Position numbers and translations under genes: made by a program | Shown: positions 9,180 through 18,497 of the stretch, in pieces | How positions within the stretch are numbered: the first letter of the stretch is position 1 | How the letters are laid out: the number at the start of each line of letters is the position of its first letter | DNA from: an uncultured Caulobacter sp. | GTDB lineage: Bacteria; Pseudomonadota; Alphaproteobacteria; Caulobacterales; Caulobacteraceae | Length of the DNA stretch: 64,000 nucleotides | Assembly (NCBI RefSeq): GCF_947036865.1 | Contig: NZ_CAMQSF010000003.1 | Span: 124,001-188,000 of the forward strand | Direction of reading: 5' to 3' | The notes under the pieces: generated by a model | Told to the model about the DNA's origin: nothing | The model's input: only the letters and a program-made list of their open reading frames with translations | Databases searched by the model: none

Positions 9180-9316
9180 GGCCCGCCTCCTCGAATCCCG
9201 AAGACCCGACGAGGATGACCTTGCGGCTCCCAAATGAAAACATGCTTAAACAGCCAGAGCACGCCGACGCATCGAGAAGCGTCGAGATGTCGCAAGCTGA
9301 AGCGGAGGAAGATCGG

Positions 9317-10807
9317 ATGGCGCAAGACCTGATCCTGGCCCTGGACCAGGGCACGACCAGCACGCGGGCCATCCTGTTCGATCGCGCCGGCCAGGCGCTG
9401 TGCGAGGCCTCGCGTCCGCTGCGCCAGAGCTACCCCGCCGACGGCTGGGTCGAGCACGACGGCGAGGAGATCTACGCCGCCTGCGTCGCGGTTCTGCGGG
9501 AAGCGACGGAAAAGTCGGGACGCCTCGCGGATGTCGCCGCGATCGGCGTCACCAATCAGCGCGAGACGGTGGTCGTCTGGGACCGCAAGACCGGCAGGCC
9601 GATCCACCCGGCCATCGTCTGGCAGGACCGCCGCACGGCCGAGGTCTGCGCCAAGCTCAAGGCCGACGGTCACGAGCCCCGCGTCGCCGAGGTGACTGGC
9701 TTGCTGCTGGATCCCTATTTCTCGGCGACCAAGATCGCGTGGATCCTCGACAAGGTTCCCGGGGCGCGAAAGCGGGCGGAGGCGGGCGAGCTTCTGGCCG
9801 GGACGATGGACTGCTGGGTGATCTGGCGGCTGACCGGCGGGGCCGTGCACGCCACCGACGCCACCAACGCCTCGCGCACCCTGCTGTTCGACATCGCCGC
9901 CCAGGCCTGGTCGCCTGAAATGCTGAGCCTGTTCGACGTCCCGGCCGCCCTGCTGCCCAAGGTGCTGGACTGCGTCGACGACTACGGCGCGGCGGGCGCG
10001 GAGGTTCTGGGGCGGCCGGTTCCGATCCGCGGTGTCGCGGGCGACCAGCAGGCGGCGCTGATGGGGCAGGGCTGCGTGGCGCCCGGCCAGATGAAGGCCA
10101 CCTACGGCACCGGCTGCTTCATGTTGCTGAACACTGGCGAGGACCGGTGCGTCTCGGGCTCGCGGTTGCTGACCACCGTGGCGGCGCGGGTGAACGGCAA
10201 GGCGACCTATGCGCTGGAGGGCTCGATCTTCGTGGCGGGGGCCGCGATCCAGTGGCTGGGCGAGGGCCTGGGGGTGACCGGCGGTCCCCGCGCGGCCGAA
10301 GCCCTGGCGCGGGCCGCCAAGCCCGATCATGGCGTCGTCGTGGTCCCGGCCTTCACCGGCCTCGGCGCGCCCTGGTGGGACGCGAACGCGCGCGGGGGAA
10401 TCTTTGGCCTGACCCGCGACGCGGGCCTGCCCGAGATCGCCGCGGCGACCTTCGACAGTTGCGCCCTGCAGAGCCGCGACCTGATAGAGGCCATGCGCGC
10501 CGACGCGCCGTCGGCGTTCGGCGACGCGGCCCAGATGCGGATCGACGGCGGCATGTCGCGCAGCGCCTGGTTCTCGCAGCGCCTGGCCGATCTGACGGGG
10601 ATCGCCGTGCGCCGCGCCAGCTATCAGGAGACCACGGCCCTGGGCGCGGCCCTGTTCGCCGGGGTCGGGGCCGGGCTCTACGCCTCGGTGGAGGAGGCCG
10701 CCGAGGTCAGCCCGGCGGCCGAGACCCTGACGCCATCGATCGCGGCGCATGCGCGCGAGGCGGCCTATGCGCGCTGGCTGGACGCCGCGCCGCGCGTTCG
10801 CCTGTAA
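9317..10807 (+). CDS. glpK: Glycerol kinase
   Basis: Phosphorylates glycerol to sn-glycerol-3-phosphate with ATP. 496 aa, the normal length. The N-terminus MAQDLILALDQGTTSTR holds the FGGY-family phosphate-binding motif; TNQRETVVVWDR, the glycerol-contacting GWVEHDGEEIY and the C-terminal RIDGGMSRSAWFSQ are all typical. ATG chosen because GGAGGA lies 8 nt upstream; a longer in-frame extension has no SD. No glpF, glpD or regulator is adjacent. The leader contains a dyad CGACGC-N8-GCGTCG at 9265-9284 that could be an operator. Confidence 0.95.
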   Translation: MAQDLILALDQGTTSTRAILFDRAGQALCEASRPLRQSYPADGWVEHDGEEIYAACVAVLREATEKSGRLADVAAIGVTNQRETVVVWDRKTGRPIHPAIVWQDRRTAEVCAKLKADGHEPRVAEVTGLLLDPYFSATKIAWILDKVPGARKRAEAGELLAGTMDCWVIWRLTGGAVHATDATNASRTLLFDIAAQAWSPEMLSLFDVPAALLPKVLDCVDDYGAAGAEVLGRPVPIRGVAGDQQAALMGQGCVAPGQMKATYGTGCFMLLNTGEDRCVSGSRLLTTVAARVNGKATYALEGSIFVAGAAIQWLGEGLGVTGGPRAAEALARAAKPDHGVVVVPAFTGLGAPWWDANARGGIFGLTRDAGLPEIAAATFDSCALQSRDLIEAMRADAPSAFGDAAQMRIDGGMSRSAWFSQRLADLTGIAVRRASYQETTALGAALFAGVGAGLYASVEEAAEVSPAAETLTPSIAAHAREAAYARWLDAAPRVRL

Positions 10808-10842
10808 GCGTGTCTGTCCCGCCAGGAAACCGGAGGCCGCCC

Positions 10843-11874
10843 ATGACCACCCGCCGCGCCGTGCTCGGCGCCGGACTCGCCGCGATCGCCGGCGGACCGG
10901 CCTTGGCCGCTTCCGCCTATCCCCGGATCGGCGGCGTTCGGCGTCTGTCGCCGGAGCTCGACCAGATCATCGCGCGCGACGCGCCGATCGAGCAGATCGC
11001 CGACGGCGTCGCCTGGGCCGAAGGGCCGGTCTGGGTTCGGGACGGCGGATACCTGCTGTTCTCCGACGTGCCCGGCAACACGATGTATCGGTGGAGCGCC
11101 CAGGACGGAAAGATGGTGTTCCTGCGGCCGTCCGGCTATGACGGCCCGCCGACGAAGATTTTCCGCGAGGCCGGCTCCAACGGCGCGATCGTCAGCGTCA
11201 CCGGCGATCTGCTAATCTGCGACTGCGGCAACCGGGCGATCGCCAGCATCGACTTCGACACCCGCAAGAAGACCCTGCTGGCCTCGACCTACAAGGGCCG
11301 GAAATTCAACAGCCCCAACGACCTGGTCGAGCAGCGCAAGGGCCGCCTGAAGGGCGCGCTCTATTTCACCGATCCGCCCTTCGGCCTCGAAGGGATCGAC
11401 GCCTCGCCGGCCAAGGAGCAGCCATTCAACGGCGTCTATCTGCTGCGCCCGACCGGCGAGGTTGCGCTGGTCGATGATAAGCTGAGCTTCCCGAACGGCG
11501 TGGGCCTGTCGCCCGACGGCAAGCAGCTGTACGTCTCGGTCACCGACCCCAAGCGCCCGGTGATCATGGCCTATGATCTCGGCGCCGATGGCTTGCCGAC
11601 GTCCTCGCGGGTGTTCTTCGACGCCTCCGACCTGGCCAAGACCGGCGCGCCGGGGCTGCCGGACGGCCTGAAGATCGACGCCAAGGGCAGGCTCTTCGCC
11701 AGCGGCCCGGGCGGGATCCTGATCCTGACGCCCGAGGCCAAGCTGCTGGGCGTCATCGAGACCGGCGGTCCGATCGCCAACTGCGCTTTCGGCGACGACG
11801 GCAAGACCCTGTACCTGACCTCCAGCCACATCGTGGCGCGGGTTCGAACCAAGACCTCGGGCCTGGGCTGGTAG
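10843..11874 (+). CDS. SMP-30/gluconolactonase family protein, exported
   Basis: A 343-aa six-bladed beta-propeller of the SMP-30/gluconolactonase/luciferin-regenerating family, which hydrolyses sugar lactones with a bound divalent metal. MTTRRAVLGAGLAAIAGGPA is an export signal with a twin Arg, so the protein is probably periplasmic. Family blocks are WAEGPVWVRDGGYLLFSD, FNSPNDLVEQRKG (metal-ligand Asn), FPNGVGLSPDG and LPDGLKIDAKGRLFAS. SD CGGAGG is 7 nt before the ATG. It follows glpK by 35 nt and may be cotranscribed; the substrate is unknown. Confidence 0.88.
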   Translation: MTTRRAVLGAGLAAIAGGPALAASAYPRIGGVRRLSPELDQIIARDAPIEQIADGVAWAEGPVWVRDGGYLLFSDVPGNTMYRWSAQDGKMVFLRPSGYDGPPTKIFREAGSNGAIVSVTGDLLICDCGNRAIASIDFDTRKKTLLASTYKGRKFNSPNDLVEQRKGRLKGALYFTDPPFGLEGIDASPAKEQPFNGVYLLRPTGEVALVDDKLSFPNGVGLSPDGKQLYVSVTDPKRPVIMAYDLGADGLPTSSRVFFDASDLAKTGAPGLPDGLKIDAKGRLFASGPGGILILTPEAKLLGVIETGGPIANCAFGDDGKTLYLTSSHIVARVRTKTSGLGW

Positions 11875-11876
11875 GC

Positions 11877-12563
11877 TCAGGCGCCCGCGTCCAGATAGGC
11901 CTTCACCCGCGCGAACAGCTCCTCGAACATCGGCGTCGTCAGGCGGCCGGTGTTCGTGTTGAGCCGCGAGCAGTGATAGCTGTTGAAGATCCGGTAGGGT
12001 CCGGCCTGGAACTCCGAACCGTGGCCGGGGACGCCCGCAGAGGCCTTCAGGCCGAGCGCCTTGAGCACGTTGCGCCGCGAGACGTCGCCCAGGGTGACGA
12101 TGGCCTTCAGGTTCGGGAACATCTCGAGCCGCGCCGTCAGGAACGGCCGGCAGTTGTTCTCCTCCGAGGTCTCGGGCTTGTTGCCGGGCGGGGCGCAGCG
12201 GACGGCGTTGGTCACGGCCGCGCCGACCAGCTTCAGGGAGTCGTCGGGCCGCGCCTCGAACCGGCCGGTGGCGAAGCCGAACTTGATCAGGGTCTCGTAG
12301 AGCAGGGTCCCGGCATAGTCGCCCGTGAACGGCCGGCCGGTGCGGTTGGCGCCCTTGCGGCCTGGGGCCAGGCCCACGACCAGCAGCCGCGCCTCCTTGT
12401 CGCCGAACGAGGGCGCCGGGCCGTTGAACCAGTCAGGATAAAGCGCCTGGTTCTCGCGGCGATAGGCCACCAGGCGCGGGCACAGCGGACAGTCGCGCGG
12501 CGGCTCGCCTGGGTTGGGCACCGACTCGCCGGCGATGTTGGAGGGCTGCATCTCAGTACTCAT
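11877..12563 (-). CDS. Family 5 uracil-DNA glycosylase (UDGb type)
   Basis: Base-excision repair enzyme that removes uracil and some deaminated purines from DNA. The 228-aa protein has motif A GLAPGRKGANRTGRPFTGD, in which the catalytic acid of family 1 is absent, as expected for family 5. VRCAPPGNKPETSEE and the C-terminal NSYHCSRLNT also match. Cysteines in DCPLCPRL, VRCAPP and EENNC are placed to bind the [4Fe-4S] cluster. The start overlaps the end of the NYN gene by 11 nt; a second ATG four codons later is an alternative. Confidence 0.88.
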   Translation of the reverse strand: MSTEMQPSNIAGESVPNPGEPPRDCPLCPRLVAYRRENQALYPDWFNGPAPSFGDKEARLLVVGLAPGRKGANRTGRPFTGDYAGTLLYETLIKFGFATGRFEARPDDSLKLVGAAVTNAVRCAPPGNKPETSEENNCRPFLTARLEMFPNLKAIVTLGDVSRRNVLKALGLKASAGVPGHGSEFQAGPYRIFNSYHCSRLNTNTGRLTTPMFEELFARVKAYLDAGA

Positions 12564-13149
12564 CGTCCGCGTCGCGCTCGGCCGGGGTGCGCGTGTCGTG
12601 CAGTTGGCGCGGCTGAGCCCGCTGCGGCCGGCCGATGATGGTCCCGAGGTCGGCCAGGTCGACGAAGTTGTCGGCCTGGCGGCGCAGGTCGTCGCTGGTC
12701 ATCGGCGGCTGGCTCTTCATCGTCGAGACCACCGTGACGCGGCGGCCCTTGCGCTGCACGGCCTCGACCAGGGCGCGGAAATCGCCGTCGCCCGAGAACA
12801 GCACCAGGTGGTCGGCGGTCTCGGCCATCTGCAGCATGTCGACGGCGATCTCGATGTCCATGTCGCCCCGCCAGCGCTTGCGGCCCTGGGCGTCGGTGAA
12901 CTCGCGCGCCGGCTTGGTCACCAGGGTGAAGCCGTTGTAGTCGAGCCAGTCGACCAGCGGCCGGATCGGCGAATAGTCGTCGTTCTCGGCGATAGCGGTG
13001 TAATAATAGGCCCGGATCAGGACGCCGCGCTTTTTGAACTCGTCGAGCAGCTTGCGGTAGTCGATGTCGAAGCCCAGCGCCTTGGCGGCGGAATAGAGAT
13101 TGGCGCCGTCGATGAACAGGGCCAGGCGATCGGTCGGATAGAAGGTCAC
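12553..13149 (-). CDS. NYN domain protein (LabA/DUF88 family), putative nuclease
   Basis: A 198-aa protein with the PIN-like NYN fold, usually an RNase or nuclease-like module. The metal-binding acids are visible in LALFIDGANLY (near residue 13), RWRGDMDIEIAVDML and HLVLFSGDGDFRALVEA. A C-terminal polar tail ends DTRTPAERDADDEY. Starts at GTG, giving M-TFYPTDRLALF; the upstream open frame is antisense to folK and not used. It overlaps the downstream uracil-DNA glycosylase gene, suggesting a shared transcript. Biological target unknown. Confidence 0.85.
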   Translation of the reverse strand: MTFYPTDRLALFIDGANLYSAAKALGFDIDYRKLLDEFKKRGVLIRAYYYTAIAENDDYSPIRPLVDWLDYNGFTLVTKPAREFTDAQGRKRWRGDMDIEIAVDMLQMAETADHLVLFSGDGDFRALVEAVQRKGRRVTVVSTMKSQPPMTSDDLRRQADNFVDLADLGTIIGRPQRAQPRQLHDTRTPAERDADDEY

Positions 13150-13197
13150 GGTAATCCCTTGAAAAATCAGGTCGCTCGAAATGACTTGGACGAGGCC

Positions 13198-13686
13198 GTG
13201 ATCGTGGCGCTCGGCGGCAATCTGCCGGGACCGTATACGAGTCGCGAGGCCTTGTTGGAAGCCGCGCTGAAGGCCTTTCCCGAAGCGGGGCTGGAGGTCG
13301 TCGCGCGATCCAGCTGGTGGGCGTCGGCGGCTTGGCCCGATCCGGCGGGGCCGGAATACCTGAACGGGGTGGCCATCGTCCGCACCGACCTTTCGCCGGC
13401 GGCGACGCTGGCGGCGCTGCATGGCGTCGAGGCGCGCTTTGGTCGGACGCGCGGCGAGCCCAACGCCGCCCGCACCCTGGATCTCGACCTGGTGGCCCAC
13501 GGCCGTGCGATCCTGGACGGCGCGCTTGTCCTGCCGCACCCCCGCGCCCACGAGCGGCTGTTCGTGATGGGGCCCCTGGCCGAGCTGGCCTCGGCCTGGA
13601 TCCACCCGGTCAGCGGCGAGCCCGCCTTCCGCCTGGCGGCGACCGCCAGGGTGGGACTCGACGCGCGCTCCATTGCCAAAGTTTAA
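13198..13686 (+). CDS. folK: 2-amino-4-hydroxy-6-hydroxymethyldihydropteridine pyrophosphokinase (HPPK)
   Basis: Transfers pyrophosphate from ATP to hydroxymethyl-dihydropterin in folate synthesis. About 162 aa, the normal size. Starts M-IVALGGNLPGPY, the HPPK first strand and GxN loop; the family signature EPNAARTLDLDLVAHG and LPHPRAHERLFVMGPLAEL follow. The start codon is uncertain: GTG at 13198 fits homologous N-termini, while a nearby in-frame TTG (13186) and a GTG (13204) are possible. Divergent from the NYN gene with a 48-nt gap. Confidence 0.9.
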   Translation: MIVALGGNLPGPYTSREALLEAALKAFPEAGLEVVARSSWWASAAWPDPAGPEYLNGVAIVRTDLSPAATLAALHGVEARFGRTRGEPNAARTLDLDLVAHGRAILDGALVLPHPRAHERLFVMGPLAELASAWIHPVSGEPAFRLAATARVGLDARSIAKV

Positions 13687-13779
13687 TGAAGGTCTGGCGC
13701 GGGCCATGCCCATAGTCCGGCCCAATTTTCGAACCCAGCGTCTCGCCCCGGAGGACGCCAGAGGAGGGGATCGCCCCAC

Positions 13780-15834
13780 ATGACCTTCACCCGCTCGCTG
13801 TTCGCCTGCGCCGCCGTCTGCGCGCTGGCCATCGCCGCGCCCGCCCTGGCCCAGACCCAAACGGGATCCAAGAGCGGCGTCGACCTCGCCTCGATCGACA
13901 AGACCGTCAAGCCGGGCGACGACTTCTGGACCTATGCCAACAACACCTGGATCAAGGCCCACCCGATCCCGGCCGACCGCAGCGGCTACGGCATCGGCGC
14001 GGTCATGGTCGAGGAGGCCAACAAGCGCACCGTCGACCTGATCCAGGCCGCCGCCAAGGGCGGCGCCGGCGACGGCAAGAAGGTCGGCGACTACTACGCC
14101 ACCTACATGGACGAGAAGGCCATCGAGGCGAAGGGGATCGCCCCGCTGAAGCCCGGCCTGGCGCGCATCGCCGCGATCAAGGACAAGAAGCAGCTGGCGG
14201 CCGTTCTGGGCGGCAATATCCGCGCCGACGTCGACGCTCTGAACGCCACCGACTTCTACACCGACAACGTGCTCGGCCTCTGGGTCTCGCCCGCCTTCGA
14301 CGACACCAGCAAGTACGCGCCGTTCCTGCTGCAAGGCGGTCTGGGGATGCCGGACCGCGAGTATTATCTGTCGGACAAGGCCGCCATGGTCGAGGCGCGG
14401 ACCCAGTACCTGGCCCACGTCGAGAAGGTGCTAACCCTGGGCAGCGTGGCCGACGCGAAAGCCAAGGCCAAGGCGATCGTGGCGCTCGAGACGCAGCTGG
14501 CCAAGGCCTCGGGCTCGCGCGAGGACAGCGTCGATGTTCAGAAGGCCAACAACAGCTGGACGCCCGCCGACTTCGTCGCCAAGGCGCCGGGCCTGGACTG
14601 GCCGACCTTCTTCGCGGCCGCCAAGCTGAACACCCAGCCGCGCTTCATCGTCTGGCATCCGACCATGGTCGTCGGCCTGGGCAAGGCGGTGGCCGAGGTC
14701 CCGCTGGCCGCCTGGAAGGACTACCTGACCTTCCACCTGCTTGAGCACTACAGCAACGTCTTGCCCAAGGCCTTCGTCGACGAGCGCTTCGCCTTCTACG
14801 GCCGGGCGCTGCAAGGCACGCCGCAGCTGTCGCCGCGCTGGAAGCGGGCGGTGGGCTCGACCAACGCCGTGCTGGGCGAGGCGGTGGGCAAGCTCTACGC
14901 GGAAAAGTACTTCTCGCCCGAAGCCAAGGCCGCGGTCACGGCCATGGTCGACAGCATGAAGGCCGCGTTCGAGAAGCGGATCGACGCCCTGGACTGGATG
15001 GATCCGGCCACCAAGGCCGAGGCCCGCAAGAAGGTGGCCGTTCTGAAGGTCGGCGTCGGCTATCCCGACCGCTGGCGCGACTATTCCGGCTACAAGGTCG
15101 TGCGCGGCGACGCCGTCGGCAACGTGCAGCGGTACGAGGCCTTCGACTATGACCAGGCGTTGGCCAAGCTGGGCCAGCCGACCGATCGCGGCGAGTGGGT
15201 GATGACCCCGCAGACGGTCAACGCCGTGAACCTGCCGATCCTCAACGCCCTGAACTTCCCGGCCGCCATCCTGGCGCCGCCGAACTTCGACCTGAAGAAC
15301 GACATGGCCGCGAACTATGGCGCGACGGGCGCCACGATCGGCCACGAAATCAGCCACAGCTTCGACGACCAGGGCGCGCAGTTCGACAGCCAGGGGCGCC
15401 TGCGGAACTGGTGGACGCCCGCCGACCTCGATCACTTCCAGAAGGCCGGCGCCGCCCTGGCCGACCAGTTCGACACCTACAAGCCCTTCCCGGATCTCGC
15501 GGTGAACGGCAAGCAGACGCTGAGCGAGAACATCGCCGACGTGGCGGGCCTAGGCGCGGCGCTGGACGCCTATCACGCGTCGCTGGGCGGCAAACCCGCG
15601 CCGGTGATCGACGGCCTGACCGGCGATCAGCGCTTCTTCCTGGCCTTCGCCCAGAGCTGGATGGACTATTCGCGTCCGGCCGCCCTGCGCCAGCAGTTGA
15701 TCACCGACGGCCACGCGCCCGCCCAGTACCGCGCCTTCACCGTGCGCAATCTCGACGACTGGTACGCGGCCTTCGGGGTGAAGCCCGGCGACAGCATGTA
15801 CCTGCCGCCGGAGAAGCGCGTGAAGGTCTGGTAG
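13780..15834 (+). CDS. M13 family metallopeptidase (PepO/neprilysin type), secreted
   Basis: Zinc endopeptidase acting outside the cytoplasm. The 684-aa precursor begins with a signal peptide MTFTRSLFACAAVCALAIAA cut near ALAQ. The zinc site is GHEISHSFDD (H522, E523, H526) with the third ligand E583 in SENIADVAGL. The upstream substrate motif reads NAVNLPILNALNFPAAILAP. An M13 N-terminal domain covers about residues 35-430. GAGGAGGGG lies about 11 nt before the ATG. Monocistronic, convergent with the following amidohydrolase (10-nt gap). Confidence 0.93.
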   Translation: MTFTRSLFACAAVCALAIAAPALAQTQTGSKSGVDLASIDKTVKPGDDFWTYANNTWIKAHPIPADRSGYGIGAVMVEEANKRTVDLIQAAAKGGAGDGKKVGDYYATYMDEKAIEAKGIAPLKPGLARIAAIKDKKQLAAVLGGNIRADVDALNATDFYTDNVLGLWVSPAFDDTSKYAPFLLQGGLGMPDREYYLSDKAAMVEARTQYLAHVEKVLTLGSVADAKAKAKAIVALETQLAKASGSREDSVDVQKANNSWTPADFVAKAPGLDWPTFFAAAKLNTQPRFIVWHPTMVVGLGKAVAEVPLAAWKDYLTFHLLEHYSNVLPKAFVDERFAFYGRALQGTPQLSPRWKRAVGSTNAVLGEAVGKLYAEKYFSPEAKAAVTAMVDSMKAAFEKRIDALDWMDPATKAEARKKVAVLKVGVGYPDRWRDYSGYKVVRGDAVGNVQRYEAFDYDQALAKLGQPTDRGEWVMTPQTVNAVNLPILNALNFPAAILAPPNFDLKNDMAANYGATGATIGHEISHSFDDQGAQFDSQGRLRNWWTPADLDHFQKAGAALADQFDTYKPFPDLAVNGKQTLSENIADVAGLGAALDAYHASLGGKPAPVIDGLTGDQRFFLAFAQSWMDYSRPAALRQQLITDGHAPAQYRAFTVRNLDDWYAAFGVKPGDSMYLPPEKRVKVW

Positions 15835-15844
15835 GGCGCGGCCG

Positions 15845-17887
15845 TCAGCGCGGCATGCCGCTCAAGCCGCTGGCCTGCCGCAGCGCCTGGGCGTCTAGGC
15901 GATAGCCGTCCAGGAACACCAGCTCGACGTGACGCAGATTGCGGAGGTCGCGGGAGACGTCGCCGTCGACCAGGATGACGTCGGCCGTCTTGCCTTGCGC
16001 GATCGATCCGGTCCTGTCGTCCATGCCGGTCATGCGGGCCGGGACGATGGTCGCGGTCTGCAGCGCCTGGGCGTTGGTCAGGCCGGCCTGCTGGTAGAGC
16101 TCGAGCTCGCGCACGAGTTCGAGACCGTACCCGTCGGTCCCGGCGACGATCGGCACGCCGGCCTGGTGCAGCTTGCCGACCAGTTGGACCATCTTGGCGA
16201 AGCTCTTGCGGTAGTCGTCGCGCGTCAGGCCTTCGGACAAGGGATAGCCCCCGATCTTCCAGCCGCGGACGACGCTGGGCGGAGCGACCTCGGCGAAGGG
16301 GGCGTATTCCGGCGAAATGGCCGAGCCGTCCGACGTCATCAGCGGCTCCCAGACGGTCAAGGTGGGGTCGATGATCGTGCCGCGCTTGGCGAGCTCGGCG
16401 TAGAAGGCCTTCATCGCGGGCGAGTCGAGATCGACGTCCTTGCCATAGCGCGCCGGGCCCTCCAGCCGGGCGGCGGTGTTGGACTTGTCGACCACGTCCT
16501 GCGGCATGGCCTGCATCAGGATGAAGTTGATGTGCGTGACCTCGTCGTAGCCGGCGCGGACGGCGTCCAGCGGCCGCATCCCGGCCGGCACGTGGCCGTG
16601 CACGTGCAGGCCAAGCTTGTGGGCCTCGGCCGCGCCGGGCGCGATCCAGGCCGGGTTCATCGAGGTGTAGAACTTGGCGCCCCACAGGCCCGCGGCCTTG
16701 ATCTTGTCGACGGCGGCTATGGTCTCGGCCTCGGACGACACGATCAGCGCGCCCTGGGCGGCCAGCGGGTCCTTGCGATCGATGATCACCGAGATCTTGC
16801 CGTCCGGCGCGAGAAGGTCGCCGCTGGCGCGGCGCTTGTAGATGCTGAGCGCGTCGTCGATCTGGCTTCCCGGGCTGCGATAGTTGGTCATGCCGGTGGC
16901 CAGATTCTGCAGCAGGCCCCAGTCGTCTCCGACGTGCTGGTGCGAGTCCCACAGGCCCGGCGTCAGGGTCTTTCCTCGACCGTCCACCACGACCGCGCCG
17001 GCCGGCGCCTTGATCGATCCGCCGGCGCCGACGGCGGCGATCTTGCCGTCGGCGATCAGCACCGCGCGATCGGGCAGATAGCGCCCCGCCGGGGCGTCGA
17101 ACATCAGCACGTGATCGACCAGGGTCGGCGTCCGGTTGGCCGGCCGCAGGAACCGATGGGCGACGTCGCGGACCATGTTCGCCGTCGCCCTGTCCTGGAT
17201 CGCCTTCAGCTTGGGGCCGGCGGCCTCGTAGCCCTCGGGCAGCAACCGCATGCCGCCGGCGAAACCGAAATAGCGATTGTCGCCGTCGAGCCAGACCGGG
17301 GAGGGCGCGAAGCCATAGCCGGTGACGAAGGCCAGCTTGACGGTCTTGGGTCCCGCCGGGCCGTCGATCTGGGTCGACTCGCCGATCGCGATGCTGGCGT
17401 GGCCCGTGGGCAGCAGGTCCAGCCCCTTGGCGCCCGCCGCCACCAGGGCGTTGGTGTCCAGTTCGCTCGCCAGCCAGGGACCGCCATAGGTGCTATACCG
17501 GCGGCCCTGGAACGGCGCCGAGCCGCTGTCGATCACCGTCTTCCAGTGCGCGACGCCCTGGTCGTCGACGCTGAAGTCCTCGGTCGCGTCGCCCTGGTCG
17601 GTAAAGCCCCGGATCGCGATGGCGATCGGGCGGCCGTCCTTGCCCAGGGTCACCACCTGATCGTCCTCGGTGACCCAGCCCCGGAGGGACATCGACATCC
17701 GATAGGCGGTGCGGCCGTCGGCGAGGGTCCACGACCAGACGTCGCCATGTTTGCCCGCGTCGGAGCTGATGACGTAGTGCCGGGCCGACGCGGGCGGGGT
17801 CAGCAACTTCTCCTTCGGCGTCGGTTCCGCCGAAACGGCCGTCGCCGCGGCGGCGATCATCAACGAAGCGACAAAGGCGCGGCGCAT
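15845..17887 (-). CDS. Secreted amidohydrolase family protein
   Basis: A 680-aa metal-dependent hydrolase with signal peptide MRRAFVASLMIAAAATAVSA. After an N-terminal domain of roughly 290 residues with no recognised motif comes a TIM-barrel amidohydrolase: TPGLWDSHQHVGDDWG (first His pair), WGAKFYTSMNP (candidate carboxylated Lys), LHVHGHVPAGM and EVTHINFILM (His ligands), and VPIVAGTDGYGLELV (metal Asp). Similar exported proteins are annotated as prolidase- or imidazolonepropionase-like; the substrate here is unknown. The ATG chosen is the one that begins the signal peptide. Confidence 0.85.
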   Translation of the reverse strand: MRRAFVASLMIAAAATAVSAEPTPKEKLLTPPASARHYVISSDAGKHGDVWSWTLADGRTAYRMSMSLRGWVTEDDQVVTLGKDGRPIAIAIRGFTDQGDATEDFSVDDQGVAHWKTVIDSGSAPFQGRRYSTYGGPWLASELDTNALVAAGAKGLDLLPTGHASIAIGESTQIDGPAGPKTVKLAFVTGYGFAPSPVWLDGDNRYFGFAGGMRLLPEGYEAAGPKLKAIQDRATANMVRDVAHRFLRPANRTPTLVDHVLMFDAPAGRYLPDRAVLIADGKIAAVGAGGSIKAPAGAVVVDGRGKTLTPGLWDSHQHVGDDWGLLQNLATGMTNYRSPGSQIDDALSIYKRRASGDLLAPDGKISVIIDRKDPLAAQGALIVSSEAETIAAVDKIKAAGLWGAKFYTSMNPAWIAPGAAEAHKLGLHVHGHVPAGMRPLDAVRAGYDEVTHINFILMQAMPQDVVDKSNTAARLEGPARYGKDVDLDSPAMKAFYAELAKRGTIIDPTLTVWEPLMTSDGSAISPEYAPFAEVAPPSVVRGWKIGGYPLSEGLTRDDYRKSFAKMVQLVGKLHQAGVPIVAGTDGYGLELVRELELYQQAGLTNAQALQTATIVPARMTGMDDRTGSIAQGKTADVILVDGDVSRDLRNLRHVELVFLDGYRLDAQALRQASGLSGMPR

Positions 17888-18137
17888 GCGAGAACCCCAA
17901 AGCCCGGTTGTTGAAGCGGTCACGCTAGGCTTGGCCGGCAAGATCGGCGAGTCTTTTATCGGGGGAGCCCCCGCCGGGCTGGCGAACGCCAAGCGAGACT
18001 GAACCGGCGCTCTGGACATTGACGGACGAACAGGGCATAAGCGCCCCCTCGCGAAAGTCAGGACGTTCGTGCGCGGCGTTGCGTGTCGCCGCACGGAAGC
18101 CTATTTTCCGATTGCTTATCGGCAGCCCGAGGAACTC

Positions 18138-18497
18138 ATGGCCCGCGTCACCGTCGAAGATTGCGTCGAGAAGGTTCCGAACCGCTTCGCGCTCGTCCTG
18201 CTCTCGGCCCACCGCGCCCGCGGCATCTCGGCCGGCGCGGCCCTGATGGTCGACCGCGACAACGACAAGAACCCGGTCGTGGCCCTGCGCGAGATCGCCG
18301 ACGACGTGATCGATCACGAAGGCCTCAAGGAACACCTGATCAGCACGCTGCAACGCGTCGACGAGCACACCGAGGCCGAGGAAGAAGCCGAGACCCTGGC
18401 CCTGCTGGCTGATCCCAGCCACATGCAGATGAGCGAGCTGGAACTGGTCCGCGCCCTGCAGAGCGACCGCGACGGCGGTCAGGAGGAGCGGTACTGA
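18138..18497 (+). CDS. rpoZ: RNA polymerase omega subunit
   Basis: Small subunit that helps assemble RNA polymerase and forms part of a ppGpp site in proteobacteria. The 119-aa protein starts [20 protein letters not shown], the canonical omega N-terminus with the conserved helix, and includes [19 protein letters not shown] is 4 nt before ATG. It is followed directly by the (p)ppGpp synthetase/hydrolase, whose inferred CTG start overlaps the rpoZ stop as CTGA, the classical rpoZ-spoT arrangement. Confidence 0.96.

Noticed and set aside
13150..14418. A 423-residue upstream extension of the NYN protein frame on the minus strand
   Set aside because: It is antisense to folK and the M13 peptidase, is His/Gln/Gly-rich shadow sequence typical of high-GC DNA, and the NYN domain starts at the GTG with a plausible ribosome site.
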